Of a DNA stretch of 64,000 nt, positions 55,262 to 64,000 are shown piece by piece. The notes under the pieces were generated by a model. The model was not told where the DNA came from and did no database searches. It worked only from the letters and a program-made list of their open reading frames with translations. Source of the stretch: Citrobacter sp. MGH106. Its GTDB lineage: Bacteria > Pseudomonadota > Gammaproteobacteria > Enterobacterales > Enterobacteriaceae. Every line of letters starts with the position of its first letter. The first letter of the stretch is position 1. Made by a program: the position numbers and the translations under genes. The stretch spans positions 2,108,001 through 2,172,000 of the forward strand of contig NZ_KQ089822.1 of NCBI RefSeq assembly GCF_001037495.1, in the 5' to 3' direction.

Positions 55262-58200
55262 ATGACAGAACAACAGAAATTAACCTTCAACATGTTGCAG
55301 CAACAGCTGGATCCACTGATGCTGCGTGACAAACAGCGTTTTTCCCGCCGTCTGCATGGTGTGAAGAAGGTTAAAAATCCTGATGCACAACAGGCCATTT
55401 ACCAGGAGATGGCGAAAGAGATTGAGCTGGCAGCAGGTAAGGTTGTGCTGCGTGAAGCGGCACGGCCGGATATTACTTACCCGGAAAACCTGCCTGTCAG
55501 CCAGAAAAAACAGGATATCCTGGAAGCCATTCGCGACCATCAGGTGGTGATTGTTGCTGGGGAGACGGGTTCCGGTAAAACCACTCAGTTGCCGAAAATC
55601 TGTATGGAACTGGGACGCGGAATTAAAGGGTTGATCGGTCATACCCAACCGCGTCGTCTGGCGGCGCGTACCGTGGCTAACCGTATTGCAGAAGAACTGC
55701 AGACGGAGCCCGGTGGTTGTATCGGCTATAAAGTTCGTTTCAGCGATCATGTCAGTGATAACACCATGGTCAAGCTGATGACGGACGGTATTCTGCTGGC
55801 GGAAATCCAGCAGGACCGCATGCTGATGCAGTACGACACCATCATTATCGATGAAGCTCATGAACGCAGCCTGAATATCGACTTTCTACTCGGTTATCTG
55901 AAAGAGTTGCTGCCACGTCGTCCGGATCTGAAAATTATCATCACTTCTGCGACTATCGATCCTGAACGCTTCTCACGCCATTTTAACAATGCGCCCATTA
56001 TTGAAGTTTCGGGTCGTACATATCCGGTGGAAGTACGCTATCGCCCGATTGTGGAAGATGCGGATGACACAGAACGCGATCAACTGCAGGCGATTTTTGA
56101 CGCCGTGGATGAACTGGGACGCGAAAGTCAGGGCGACATTTTGATCTTCATGAGCGGAGAGCGCGAAATTCGCGACACCGCTGATGCGCTGAATAAGCTG
56201 GATTTACGCCATACTGAGGTGCTACCGCTGTATGCACGTTTGTCTAACAGTGAACAGAACCGTGTTTTTCAGTCGCACAGTGGACGTCGCATTGTGTTGG
56301 CAACCAACGTGGCAGAGACCTCGCTGACCGTTCCGGGGATTAAATATGTTATAGATCCCGGTACCGCACGTATCAGTCGCTATAGCTACCGTACTAAAGT
56401 CCAGCGTTTGCCGATTGAACCCGTGTCGCAGGCCTCTGCTAACCAGCGTAAAGGGCGCTGTGGTCGCGTATCAGAAGGGATCTGTATTCGTCTCTATTCC
56501 GAAGACGATTTCCTGTCGCGCCCGGAATTTACCGACCCGGAAATTCTGCGTACTAACCTGGCGTCCGTTATTCTGCAAATGACTGCGCTTGGGCTTGGTG
56601 ATATTGCAGCATTCCCGTTTGTCGAAGCGCCGGATAAACGCAATATTCAGGACGGCGTGCGTCTGCTGGAAGAACTGGGGGCGATCACTACCGATGAACA
56701 GCAAACTGCTTACAAGTTAACGCCTTTAGGCCGTCAGTTATCACAACTACCGGTAGATCCGCGTCTGGCACGTATGGTGCTGGAAGCGCAGAAGCATGGT
56801 TGCGTGCGAGAAGCAATGATCATTACCTCGGCGCTGTCCATTCAGGATCCGCGAGAGCGTCCGATGGACAAACAGCAGGCATCTGACGAAAAACACCGTC
56901 GCTTTCACGATAAAGAGTCCGATTTCCTCGCTTTTGTGAATCTGTGGAATTATATCGGTGAGCAGCAAAAAGCGCTGTCATCAAATCAGTTCCGTCGCCA
57001 GTGTAAGGTTGATTTCCTTAACTATCTGCGAGTGCGCGAGTGGCAGGATATTTACACTCAATTGCGTCAGGTGGTGAAAGAGCTGGGGATCCCGGTCAAT
57101 AGTGAGCCAGCAGAATACCGTGAGATCCACGTTGCATTGTTGACTGGGTTACTGTCGCATATCGGGATGAAAGATGCCGATAAACAAGAGTTTACTGGCG
57201 CGCGTAACGCCCGTTTTTCAATCTTCCCTGGATCCGGTTTATTTAAAAAGCCGCCGAAGTGGACAATGGTGGCGGAGCTGGTGGAAACCAGCAGATTGTG
57301 GGGACGCATTGCCGCACGTATCGATCCGGAATGGGTGGAACCCGTTGCTCAACATCTGATCAAACGTTCGTACAGTGAACCACACTGGGAGCGCGCGCAG
57401 GGTGCGGTCATGGCGACAGAAAAAGTCACCGTTTACGGCCTACCAATTGTTGCTGCCCGTAAGGTGAACTACAGCCAGATCGATCCCGCGCTGTCGCGTG
57501 AACTGTTTATCCGTCACGCGCTGGTGGAAGGTGACTGGCAGACACGCCATGCGTTTTTTAGGGACAACCTGAAACTGCGTGCAGAAGTGGAAGAGTTAGA
57601 ACACAAATCGCGCCGCCGCGATATCCTGGTCGATGACGAAACGCTGTTTGAATTTTATGACCAGCGTATCAGCCATGATGTGGTTTCTGCCCGTCATTTT
57701 GATAGCTGGTGGAAAAAGGTCAGCCGTGAAACGCCAGATCTGCTCAACTTTGAAAAGAGCATGCTCATCAAAGAGGGGGCGGAAAAAATCAGCAAGCTGG
57801 ATTACCCGAATTTCTGGCATCAGGGTAATCTCAAACTGCGATTAAGCTATCAGTTCGAACCTGGAGCTGACGCCGACGGTGTGACCGTACATATCCCGCT
57901 ACCGTTGCTGAACCAGGTGGATGAAAGCGGTTTTGAATGGCAAATCCCTGGGCTGCGCCGTGAATTAGTGATTGCACTGATTAAATCGTTGCCAAAACCA
58001 GTGCGCCGTAATTTTGTTCCTGCACCAAATTACGCTGAAGCTTTTTTAGGACGCATCACGCCGCTCGAACTGCCACTGCTGGACTCACTGGAACGTGAAC
58101 TGCGCCGGATGACCGGCGTCACCGTCGACCGTGACGACTGGCACTGGGATCAGGTCCCCGATCATCTGAAAATCACCTTCCGCGTGGTGGATGATAAAAA

Positions 58201-59164
58201 CAAGAAACTGCAGGAAGGGCGCTCGCTTCAGGCGTTGAAAGATACGCTGAAAGGTAAAGTTCAGGAAACGCTGTCCGCAGTGGCAGATGATGGTATCGAA
58301 CAGAGCGGGCTGCATATCTGGAGCTTCGGTCAACTCCCGGAAAGCTACGAGCAAAAACGCGGCAATTACAAAGTGAAAGCGTGGCCGGCGTTGGTGGACG
58401 AGCGGGACAGTGTTGCTATTAAGCTGTTTGATAATCCACTGGAACAACAGCAGGCGATGTGGTGCGGTTTACGCCGTCTGTTGCTGCTGAATATTCCATC
58501 GCCAATCAAATACCTGCACGAGAAGCTACCAAACAAAGCCAAACTGGGCCTGTATTTTAACCCGTACGGCAAAGTACTGGATTTGATAGATGACTGTATC
58601 TCCTGCGGTGTGGATAAACTGATAGATGCCAACGGCGGGCCGGTGTGGACGGAAGAGGGCTTTACAGCACTGCATGAGAAAGTGCGGGCTGAACTGAACG
58701 ATACCGTGGTGGAGATTGCCAAACAGGTCGAACAGATCCTGACAGCAGTCTTCAATATCAACAAACGTCTTAAAGGACGCGTGGATATGACCATGGCGTT
58801 GGGGCTTTCGGATATCAAAGCGCAAATGGGCGGACTGGTATATCGCGGATTTGTCACCGGTAATGGCTTCAAACGTCTTGGCGATACGCTGCGCTATTTA
58901 CAAGCAATAGAGAAACGACTGGAAAAACTGGCCATCGATCCGCACCGCGATCGTGCGCAGATGCTGAAAGTGGACAGCGTGCAGCAGGCCTGGCAGCAGT
59001 GGTTCAATAAACTGCCACCTGCGCGCCGTGAAGATGATGATGTCAAAGAGATCCGCTGGATGATTGAAGAGTTGCGCGTCAGCTACTTTGCTCAGCAGCT
59101 TGGCACGCCGTACCCAATTTCAGATAAACGAATCCTGCAGGCCATGGATCAGATTACAGGCTAA
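55262..59164 (+). CDS. hrpA: ATP-dependent RNA helicase HrpA
   Basis: 1300 residues, same as E. coli. DEAH-type motifs: GETGSGKTTQLPK (I), TQPRRLAART (Ia), IIIDEAHERSLN (II), TSAT (III), ATNVAETSLTVPG (V) and QRKGRCGRV (VI). Then come winged-helix, HA2/OB domains and the long DUF3418 C-terminal region (about 700-1300) special to bacterial HrpA. It works in mRNA processing, for example the daa fimbrial message, and in rescue of stalled translation. Confidence 0.97.
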   Translation: MTEQQKLTFNMLQQQLDPLMLRDKQRFSRRLHGVKKVKNPDAQQAIYQEMAKEIELAAGKVVLREAARPDITYPENLPVSQKKQDILEAIRDHQVVIVAGETGSGKTTQLPKICMELGRGIKGLIGHTQPRRLAARTVANRIAEELQTEPGGCIGYKVRFSDHVSDNTMVKLMTDGILLAEIQQDRMLMQYDTIIIDEAHERSLNIDFLLGYLKELLPRRPDLKIIITSATIDPERFSRHFNNAPIIEVSGRTYPVEVRYRPIVEDADDTERDQLQAIFDAVDELGRESQGDILIFMSGEREIRDTADALNKLDLRHTEVLPLYARLSNSEQNRVFQSHSGRRIVLATNVAETSLTVPGIKYVIDPGTARISRYSYRTKVQRLPIEPVSQASANQRKGRCGRVSEGICIRLYSEDDFLSRPEFTDPEILRTNLASVILQMTALGLGDIAAFPFVEAPDKRNIQDGVRLLEELGAITTDEQQTAYKLTPLGRQLSQLPVDPRLARMVLEAQKHGCVREAMIITSALSIQDPRERPMDKQQASDEKHRRFHDKESDFLAFVNLWNYIGEQQKALSSNQFRRQCKVDFLNYLRVREWQDIYTQLRQVVKELGIPVNSEPAEYREIHVALLTGLLSHIGMKDADKQEFTGARNARFSIFPGSGLFKKPPKWTMVAELVETSRLWGRIAARIDPEWVEPVAQHLIKRSYSEPHWERAQGAVMATEKVTVYGLPIVAARKVNYSQIDPALSRELFIRHALVEGDWQTRHAFFRDNLKLRAEVEELEHKSRRRDILVDDETLFEFYDQRISHDVVSARHFDSWWKKVSRETPDLLNFEKSMLIKEGAEKISKLDYPNFWHQGNLKLRLSYQFEPGADADGVTVHIPLPLLNQVDESGFEWQIPGLRRELVIALIKSLPKPVRRNFVPAPNYAEAFLGRITPLELPLLDSLERELRRMTGVTVDRDDWHWDQVPDHLKITFRVVDDKNKKLQEGRSLQALKDTLKGKVQETLSAVADDGIEQSGLHIWSFGQLPESYEQKRGNYKVKAWPALVDERDSVAIKLFDNPLEQQQAMWCGLRRLLLLNIPSPIKYLHEKLPNKAKLGLYFNPYGKVLDLIDDCISCGVDKLIDANGGPVWTEEGFTALHEKVRAELNDTVVEIAKQVEQILTAVFNINKRLKGRVDMTMALGLSDIKAQMGGLVYRGFVTGNGFKRLGDTLRYLQAIEKRLEKLAIDPHRDRAQMLKVDSVQQAWQQWFNKLPPARREDDDVKEIRWMIEELRVSYFAQQLGTPYPISDKRILQAMDQITG

Positions 59165-59169
59165 AGCAG

Positions 59170-59208
59170 TGCCGGATGACGACGCTGACGCGTCTTCTCC
59201 GGCCTACA
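59170..59208. repeat. REP element between hrpA and ydcF
   Basis: GCCGGATGACGACGC is followed after a short loop by GCGTCTTCTCCGGCC, an imperfect palindrome with the GCCGGA/TCCGGC ends and CTAC tail of enterobacterial REP units. It starts 6 bases after the hrpA stop codon. Confidence 0.65.
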
Positions 59209-59227
59209 GGAACAAAGATCAGGAGCC

Positions 59228-60025
59228 ATGAATATGAGACAGTTTCCGACACTTTCCGCTACCACCCTCAAGGCAATAAACACCGTGGGACAATGGCTGG
59301 CGCAGAATGATTTCGGTGAAACAATCGCTGTTCAGTCGGATTGCGTAATTCTGGCGGGAAACGCGGTGATCCCAACCATCGACGCGGCTTGTCGTATAGC
59401 GAAAGAACAGCAGGTTCCCTTGCTGATCAGCGGTGGTATCGGACACTCCACGACTTTTTTGTATAACGCTATTATTCAACACCCACGCTACAACATCATT
59501 CGCACTACCGGACGCGCGGAAGCGGCAATTCTTGCCGATATCGCCCACCAGTTCTGGCAAATTCCGGGGGAAAAAATCTGGGTAGAAGACCAGTCCACAA
59601 ACAGTGGTGAGAACGCCAGATTTAGCTGTGCGTTACTGCGTCAGGCCACAGAAACCGTTCGTTCTGTCATCGTAGTACAGGACCCAACCATGCAACGCCG
59701 CACAATGGCAACGTTTCATCGTGTAACGCGAGATGATCCACATGCACCAAGCTGGTTAAGTTTTCCAGGTTTTGTGCCTGAATTGACTCAGCAGGAGAGT
59801 GGTGTGGGATTTGCTCAGGCCACTGATGGTCTCTGGTCGGTCGAACGCTATCTTTCACTGATTATCGGTGAACTTCCTCGTCTGCGCGATGATGAAACCG
59901 GCTATGGTCCCCGTGGTCGTGATTTTATTGAGCATGTTGAAATTCCGCAGAATATTGAGGACGCGTGGCAACATCTACAAAACGACGCCGCTATGATTGA
60001 CTTACTGGAGAGTCGATCTCTGTGA
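59228..60025 (+). CDS. ydcF: YdcF, DUF218 family protein
   Basis: 265 residues. The DUF218 core is visible: DCVILAGNAVIPTID, LLISGGIGHSTTF, EDQSTNSGENARFS and VIVVQDPTMQRRTMATF. E. coli YdcF binds S-adenosylmethionine and has a Rossmann-like fold; the function is not settled. There is no signal peptide or DUF218 membrane anchor, so it is cytosolic. A second Met at codon 3 is an alternative start; AGGAGCC precedes the first. Confidence 0.93.
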   Translation: MNMRQFPTLSATTLKAINTVGQWLAQNDFGETIAVQSDCVILAGNAVIPTIDAACRIAKEQQVPLLISGGIGHSTTFLYNAIIQHPRYNIIRTTGRAEAAILADIAHQFWQIPGEKIWVEDQSTNSGENARFSCALLRQATETVRSVIVVQDPTMQRRTMATFHRVTRDDPHAPSWLSFPGFVPELTQQESGVGFAQATDGLWSVERYLSLIIGELPRLRDDETGYGPRGRDFIEHVEIPQNIEDAWQHLQNDAAMIDLLESRSL

Positions 60026-60033
60026 TATCCGCT

Positions 60034-60065
60034 GCCCGTTTGTGGGAACTTTTACGCAAACGGGC
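60034..60065 (+). terminator. Hairpin after ydcF
   Basis: A perfect nine-base-pair stem GCCCGTTTG/CAAACGGGC lies 9 bases after the ydcF stop codon. No T-tract follows directly, so it may be a weak terminator or a message stabiliser. Confidence 0.5.
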
Positions 60066-60224
60066 ATAAATCCCGCCCGTATTTTCTCTTCGTGACCACT
60101 TTCCCTGACACTTTTATGAAGCGGTTCACAGAACCAATATTACAGCGGCAATGTGCCATGCATGATTGATATTAATTAACAATAGTTTTACTTGTTAAAA
60201 ACAAATCAATCACAGGAGAAACGC

Positions 60225-61664
60225 ATGTCAGTACCCGTACAACATCCTATGTATATCGATGGGCAGTTTGTGACCTGGCACGACGACGCCTGGATTGATG
60301 TTATCAATCCAGCAACCGAAGAGGTTATCTCCCGAATTCCCGATGGTCGTGCCGAAGATGCACGTAAAGCGATTGATGCCGCACATCGCGCTCAGCCGGA
60401 ATGGGAAGCGCTACCTGCCATTGAACGCGCAAACTGGTTACGCAAAATTTCTGCCGGTATTCGGGAGCGTGCCAGCGAAATCAGTGCTTTGATTGTGGCT
60501 GAAGGCGGAAAAATCCAACAACTGGCTGATGTTGAGGTCTCTTTCACCGCAGACTATATCGATTACATGGCGGAGTGGGCGCGCCGTTATGAAGGCGAGA
60601 TCCTGCAAAGTGACCGCCCGGGTGAAAACATCCTGCTGTTTAAGCGTGCGCTCGGCGTGACGACTGGCATCCTACCGTGGAACTTCCCATTTTTCCTTAT
60701 TGCTCGCAAGCTGGCACCCGCATTGCTGACGGGTAATACCATTGTGATTAAACCGAGTGAGTTTACGCCAAATAATGCGATCGCATTCGCTAAAATCGTG
60801 GATGACATCGGCCTGCCACGCGGGGTATTTAACCTGGTACTTGGACGTGGCGAAACGGTAGGTCAGGAGCTTGCCGGAAACCCGAAAGTGGCAATGGTGA
60901 GCATGACCGGCAGTGTGGTTGCTGGTGAGAAAATCATGGCGGCGGCGGCGAAAAACATTACCAAAGTTTGTCTGGAGCTGGGCGGGAAGGCGCCGGCTAT
61001 CGTGATGGATGATGCCGATCTCGAACTGGCGGTGAAAGCCATTGTTGACTCACGGGTAATTAACACCGGACAGGTGTGCAACTGCGCTGAACGTGTGTAC
61101 GTGCAAAAAGGTGTTTATGACCAGTTTGTCAATCGTCTGGGTGAGGCGATGAAAGCGGTTCAGTACGGTAATCCTGCTGAGCGCAATGATATTGCCATGG
61201 GACCGCTGATTAACGCCGCGGCGCTGGCGCGTGTGGAACAAAAAGTTGCACACGCGGTTCAAGAAGGTGCACGCGTGGTGCTTGGTGGCAAAGCAGAGGC
61301 AGGAAAGGGATATTATTATCCGCCGACCTTACTGCTGGATGTGCGCCAGGAGATGGCAATTATGCACGAAGAGACATTTGGTCCGGTATTGCCTGTGGTG
61401 TCATTTAATTCGCTGGAAGAGGCGCTTACGATGGCCAACGACAGCGACTACGGACTGACCTCATCGATTTATACGCAAAATCTGAATACGGCAATGAAGG
61501 CAATTAAAGGCCTGAAATTTGGTGAGACGTATATTAATCGTGAAAACTTCGAGGCGATGCAGGGCTTCCATGCCGGCTGGCGCAAATCCGGAATTGGCGG
61601 GGCAGACGGCAAACATGGCCTGAACGAATATCTGCAAACTCAGGTTGTTTATCTGCAGTCCTGA
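60225..61664 (+). CDS. aldA: Lactaldehyde dehydrogenase / glycolaldehyde dehydrogenase AldA
   Basis: 479 residues from the ATG at 60225 (AGGAGAAACGC upstream). Aldehyde dehydrogenase motifs: PWNFPFFLIARKLAPAL, CLELGGKAPAIV with the general-base Glu, and NTGQVCNCAERVYV with the catalytic cysteine pair. It oxidises L-lactaldehyde from fucose and rhamnose and glycolaldehyde with NAD. Gene order hrpA, ydcF, aldA, gapC, cybB is that of E. coli. Confidence 0.96.
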   Translation: MSVPVQHPMYIDGQFVTWHDDAWIDVINPATEEVISRIPDGRAEDARKAIDAAHRAQPEWEALPAIERANWLRKISAGIRERASEISALIVAEGGKIQQLADVEVSFTADYIDYMAEWARRYEGEILQSDRPGENILLFKRALGVTTGILPWNFPFFLIARKLAPALLTGNTIVIKPSEFTPNNAIAFAKIVDDIGLPRGVFNLVLGRGETVGQELAGNPKVAMVSMTGSVVAGEKIMAAAAKNITKVCLELGGKAPAIVMDDADLELAVKAIVDSRVINTGQVCNCAERVYVQKGVYDQFVNRLGEAMKAVQYGNPAERNDIAMGPLINAAALARVEQKVAHAVQEGARVVLGGKAEAGKGYYYPPTLLLDVRQEMAIMHEETFGPVLPVVSFNSLEEALTMANDSDYGLTSSIYTQNLNTAMKAIKGLKFGETYINRENFEAMQGFHAGWRKSGIGGADGKHGLNEYLQTQVVYLQS

Positions 61665-61668
61665 TATC

Positions 61669-61701
61669 GATGCCGGGTGAGCAGGGGTGCCACCCGGCAT
61701 C
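61669..61701. terminator. Bidirectional hairpin between aldA and gapC
   Basis: A perfect 11-base-pair stem GATGCCGGGTG/CACCCGGCATC (61669-61679 with 61691-61701) separates these convergent genes. It resembles a REP-type unit and may end both messages; T-tracts are weak on both sides. Confidence 0.6.
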
Positions 61702-61711
61702 TGCTAACGTA

Positions 61712-62713
61712 TTAAAGCTTGATGAGTTTTTCCAGCGTGCGAACCAGTTGGGTCACAAAACCGTATTCGTTGTCGTACCAGGCGACGGTTTTGACCAGTT
61801 GCAGATCGCCAACTTCAGTAATCTCCGTTTGTGTGGCATCAAATACCGAACCGAAATGTGATCCAATGACATCTGATGAGACAATCTCTTCATCGGTGTA
61901 GCCGAACGACTCATTATTCAGCGTCGCCTTCTTCAGCGCATTATTGACATCTTCGGTGGTCACTTTTTTGCCCAACACCGAAACCAGCTCCGTAACAGAA
62001 CCGGTCTTCACCGGAACGCGCTGGGCGTGTCCTTTCAATTTTCCGCTCAATGCTGGAATAACCAGACCAATCGCTTTCGCCGCACCGGTGGTATGCGGAA
62101 TGATGTTCTCTGCCGCCGCCCGTGAAGCGCGTAAATCTTTGCCTCGCGGACCGTCAACCAGCGACTGTGTTCCCGTATACGCGTGGATGGTGGTCATAGT
62201 ACCAAGCTGAATACCGAAGTTATCGTGTAATGCTTTCGCCATAGGCGCCAGACAGTTAGTGGTACAGGATGCGACCGAGATAATCTGATCGTTAGCATCC
62301 AGAGTGTCGTCATTGACGTTAAAGACAATAGTCTTCATGTCACCAGCAGGGGCGGAGATCAATACTTTCCTGGCACCTGCATCCAGGTGGGCGTTGGCTT
62401 TTTCCGTTGAAGTATAAAAACCAGTACACTCGATGACAATTTCCGCACCTGTGGTTTTCCACGGAATATTTTTGGCCTCTTTTTCTGCGTAAACGGCGAT
62501 TTTTTTGCCATCTACAATAAGCGCATCTTCAGTAAAGTCGACGCTCCAGGGGAACGGACCGTAGTTTGAGTCGTGTTTTAGCAGGTAGGCGAGAATTTTC
62601 GGTGAGGTCAGATCGTTAATGGCAACGACGTCAACGCTGCTTTTGACTTCCAGTAGCCGACGCAATACCAGACGACCGATACGACCAAAACCGTTAATGC
62701 CAATTTTACTCAT
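61712..62713 (-). CDS. gapC: Glyceraldehyde-3-phosphate dehydrogenase GapC, intact
   Basis: 333 residues, full length with no frameshift. NAD loop [17 protein letters not shown], catalytic cysteine in [15 protein letters not shown], the histidine region [15 protein letters not shown], and the end [16 protein letters not shown] are all present. In E. coli K-12 gapC is a pseudogene split by frameshifts; here the enzyme should be active as a second GAPDH beside GapA. The ATG is preceded by AGGAGAA. Confidence 0.95.
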   Translation of the reverse strand: MSKIGINGFGRIGRLVLRRLLEVKSSVDVVAINDLTSPKILAYLLKHDSNYGPFPWSVDFTEDALIVDGKKIAVYAEKEAKNIPWKTTGAEIVIECTGFYTSTEKANAHLDAGARKVLISAPAGDMKTIVFNVNDDTLDANDQIISVASCTTNCLAPMAKALHDNFGIQLGTMTTIHAYTGTQSLVDGPRGKDLRASRAAAENIIPHTTGAAKAIGLVIPALSGKLKGHAQRVPVKTGSVTELVSVLGKKVTTEDVNNALKKATLNNESFGYTDEEIVSSDVIGSHFGSVFDATQTEITEVGDLQLVKTVAWYDNEYGFVTQLVRTLEKLIKL

Positions 62714-62902
62714 GGTTTTCTCCTGTCAGGGTGAAGCGGTACCACATATTTTCCCTACCAGGCATAGACCAGTCAGCCACCAGGGGCAATGCCTGTTTTT
62801 GCGGTTAAGCGTAACTGATTGAAAATGAGCGAACAAAAGTTAATGAATTTTTAACAAAAGCTGGTTATGTTGACGCATCATTGTTTTTACTCAGGAAGTG
62901 TT

Positions 62903-63433
62903 ATGGGGAATAAGTATTCTGGCCTACAGATTGGTATCCACTGGCTGGTCTTTTTGTTGGTGATCGCGACCTACTGTGCGATGGAACTGCGTGGATTTGT
63001 GCCTCGCAGCTATCGTCCCTGGTTCAACATGGTGCATGTTTCCTGTGGTATCACGATCTTAGTGCTGATGGTGGCGCGTTTGTTGGTCAGGCTTAAGTAC
63101 CCGGCACCGCCAATTGTGCCAAAGCCTAAACCGATGATGACCGGAATGGCGCATCTTGGACATTTGATTATCTATTTGCTGTTTATCGTATTGCCAGTTA
63201 TTGGTCTGGTGATGATGTACAACCGGGGGAATCCGTGGATAGCGTTCGGCATTGTCATGCCGCATGCGGCAGAAGCCAACTTCGATATGGTCGATATGCT
63301 GAAGTCCTGGCACGTGACGCTGGCAAAGTTGGGCTATTTTGTTATAGGCCTGCATGCAGCAGCAGCCCTGATGCATCACTATTTCTGGAAGGATAACACG
63401 CTATTGCGGATGATGCCGCGTAAGCGCTCATAA
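62903..63433 (+). CDS. cybB: Cytochrome b561 CybB
   Basis: 176 residues from the ATG at 62903 (CAGGAAG upstream). Four membrane helices carry the haem histidines: IGIHWLVFLL, FNMVHVSCGI, WHVTLAKLGY and VIGLHAAAALMHH. This di-haem protein oxidises membrane quinol and can reduce superoxide. A longer frame from 62867 is not homologous. A terminator follows. Confidence 0.95.
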   Translation: MGNKYSGLQIGIHWLVFLLVIATYCAMELRGFVPRSYRPWFNMVHVSCGITILVLMVARLLVRLKYPAPPIVPKPKPMMTGMAHLGHLIIYLLFIVLPVIGLVMMYNRGNPWIAFGIVMPHAAEANFDMVDMLKSWHVTLAKLGYFVIGLHAAAALMHHYFWKDNTLLRMMPRKRS

Positions 63434-63447
63434 CGCATATTTCCTTC

Positions 63448-63475
63448 GTCCCGCATAATGCGGGACGTTTGCTTT
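63448..63475 (+). terminator. Terminator of cybB
   Basis: A perfect eight-base-pair stem GTCCCGCA/TGCGGGAC with loop TAA (63448-63466), followed by GTTTGCTTTCT. It begins 15 bases after the stop codon. Confidence 0.7.
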
Positions 63476-63770
63476 CTACCAGCCAATATAAATACTTTTA
63501 TTGTTCTCATTCTAAATATATCAATAAAATCATACACCACTCCAATTTGCTTCATATGCTCGTAGTGAAGTGGGGCCAGGCATTTTTTAGAGTCACACTC
63601 TATCCGCGATAATCCATTTCATTATAAATCTATGACGATTACGCATTTAATATACTTATCACAACCTTAAGAAAAAATTATATTTGAGATAGGATTTCAT
63701 GATTAAATAAACAAAATCAATACGTTACAATGAATTTTAAGATTACATATCTTATTTAAGATCGTTCTTT
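63476..63770. other. AT-rich intergenic region after cybB
   Basis: About 295 bases with markedly low GC and no gene that I can support. E. coli has hokB/sokB after cybB, but no Hok-like peptide is seen here. The base composition suggests a transferred or fast-evolving region that continues beyond the window. Confidence 0.5.
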
Positions 63771-64000
63771 ATGTTATTTGAGAAAATAAAGGTTTTATTT
63801 GCCAAGATAATTCTTAAACTACCAATTATCGTAGGGCTACTCCTATGGTGCCATAAGACCTTACTGACCTCTTTACTGCCGCAAATAAATATCCTGTTTT
63901 CAATTGCAGGGGATATTGCATGCATGGTCAGGATGTCAGTGTATTTTTATTTAAGGATAGACAATATGAAAATCAATACCTCCCATGCCAGCCATATATT
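63771..64000 (+). CDS. Partial AT-rich reading frame running off the window
   Basis: From the ATG at 63771 the frame stays open for 76 codons to the edge. The first part would be hydrophobic (IILKLPIIVGLLLW). A second in-frame ATG at 63966 has AAGGA nine bases upstream and begins MKINTSHASHI, a polar N-terminus; this may be the true start, in which case the upstream part is leader. I do not recognise either version. GC content is much lower than in the neighbouring core genes. Confidence 0.35.
   Translation, partial: MLFEKIKVLFAKIILKLPIIVGLLLWCHKTLLTSLLPQINILFSIAGDIACMVRMSVYFYLRIDNMKINTSHASHI

Noticed and set aside
63434-63770. hokB/sokB toxin locus after cybB
   Set aside because: No Hok-like peptide or the typical leader pairing was found in either strand.

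Overview
The window is chromosomal DNA from a member of the Enterobacteriaceae close to Escherichia, Salmonella and Citrobacter; Citrobacter is my best guess, not a proven one. The reasons are near-identical core proteins (FNR, ZntB, DbpA, TtcA, UspF, OmpN, HrpA, AldA), the two enterobacterial small RNAs FnrS and MicC at their usual sites, and E. coli-like gene order from fnr to cybB. There are no rRNA or tRNA genes, no CRISPR array and no insertion sequence or prophage that I can recognise.

Left part (1-16 kb), accessory metabolism and signalling. A minus-strand operon for acetoacetate/3-hydroxybutyrate-type metabolism (CoA-transferase A and B, thiolase, truncated 3-hydroxyacyl-CoA dehydrogenase) is divergent from a LysR regulator. 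Next comes a seven-gene minus-strand operon (rpiR-type regulator, ddpX, ddpA, B, C, D, F) for D-Ala-D-Ala dipeptide uptake and hydrolysis, preceded by a good sigma54 promoter sequence. Then come an HdeB-like periplasmic acid chaperone, a chemoreceptor with a FliA (sigma28) promoter, a broken hipA, the glycosyl hydrolase digH and a small VF530/DUF2132 gene.

Middle left (16-25 kb), the most unusual block. A 1774-residue secreted RTX protein with an animal-type haem peroxidase domain lies directly upstream of its own type I secretion ABC transporter and membrane fusion protein. The outer-membrane channel is not encoded nearby, so TolC is the likely partner. The cluster sits just downstream of fnr, where E. 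coli has uspE.

Middle (25-45 kb), conserved core with a signalling cluster: fnr, ogt, smrA, dgcM, an MHYT-GGDEF-EAL protein, a chemoreceptor almost without a periplasmic domain, zntB, fnrS, ynaL, dbpA, ttcA, uspF, a KTSC protein, ompN, micC, pyruvate:flavodoxin oxidoreductase, ydbJ, hslJ and ldhA. FNR and its small RNA FnrS are both present with clear FNR boxes, so much of the anaerobic control circuit is in view beside anaerobic enzymes (Pfo, LdhA).

Right part (45-64 kb), envelope lipids and housekeeping. ydbH-ynbE-ydbL (intermembrane phospholipid bridge) is followed by a tightly overlapping operon that looks like a second phospholipid-synthesis module: ynbA (CDP-alcohol phosphatidyltransferase-like), ynbB (CDP-diglyceride synthase), a PlsC-type acyltransferase, ynbC (hydrolase-methyltransferase fusion), ynbD (PAP2-phosphatase fusion), a small membrane protein and a 59-residue protein. 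Then come azoR, hrpA, ydcF, aldA, an intact gapC (a pseudogene in E. coli K-12) and cybB. The window ends in AT-rich DNA with an open reading frame running off the edge.
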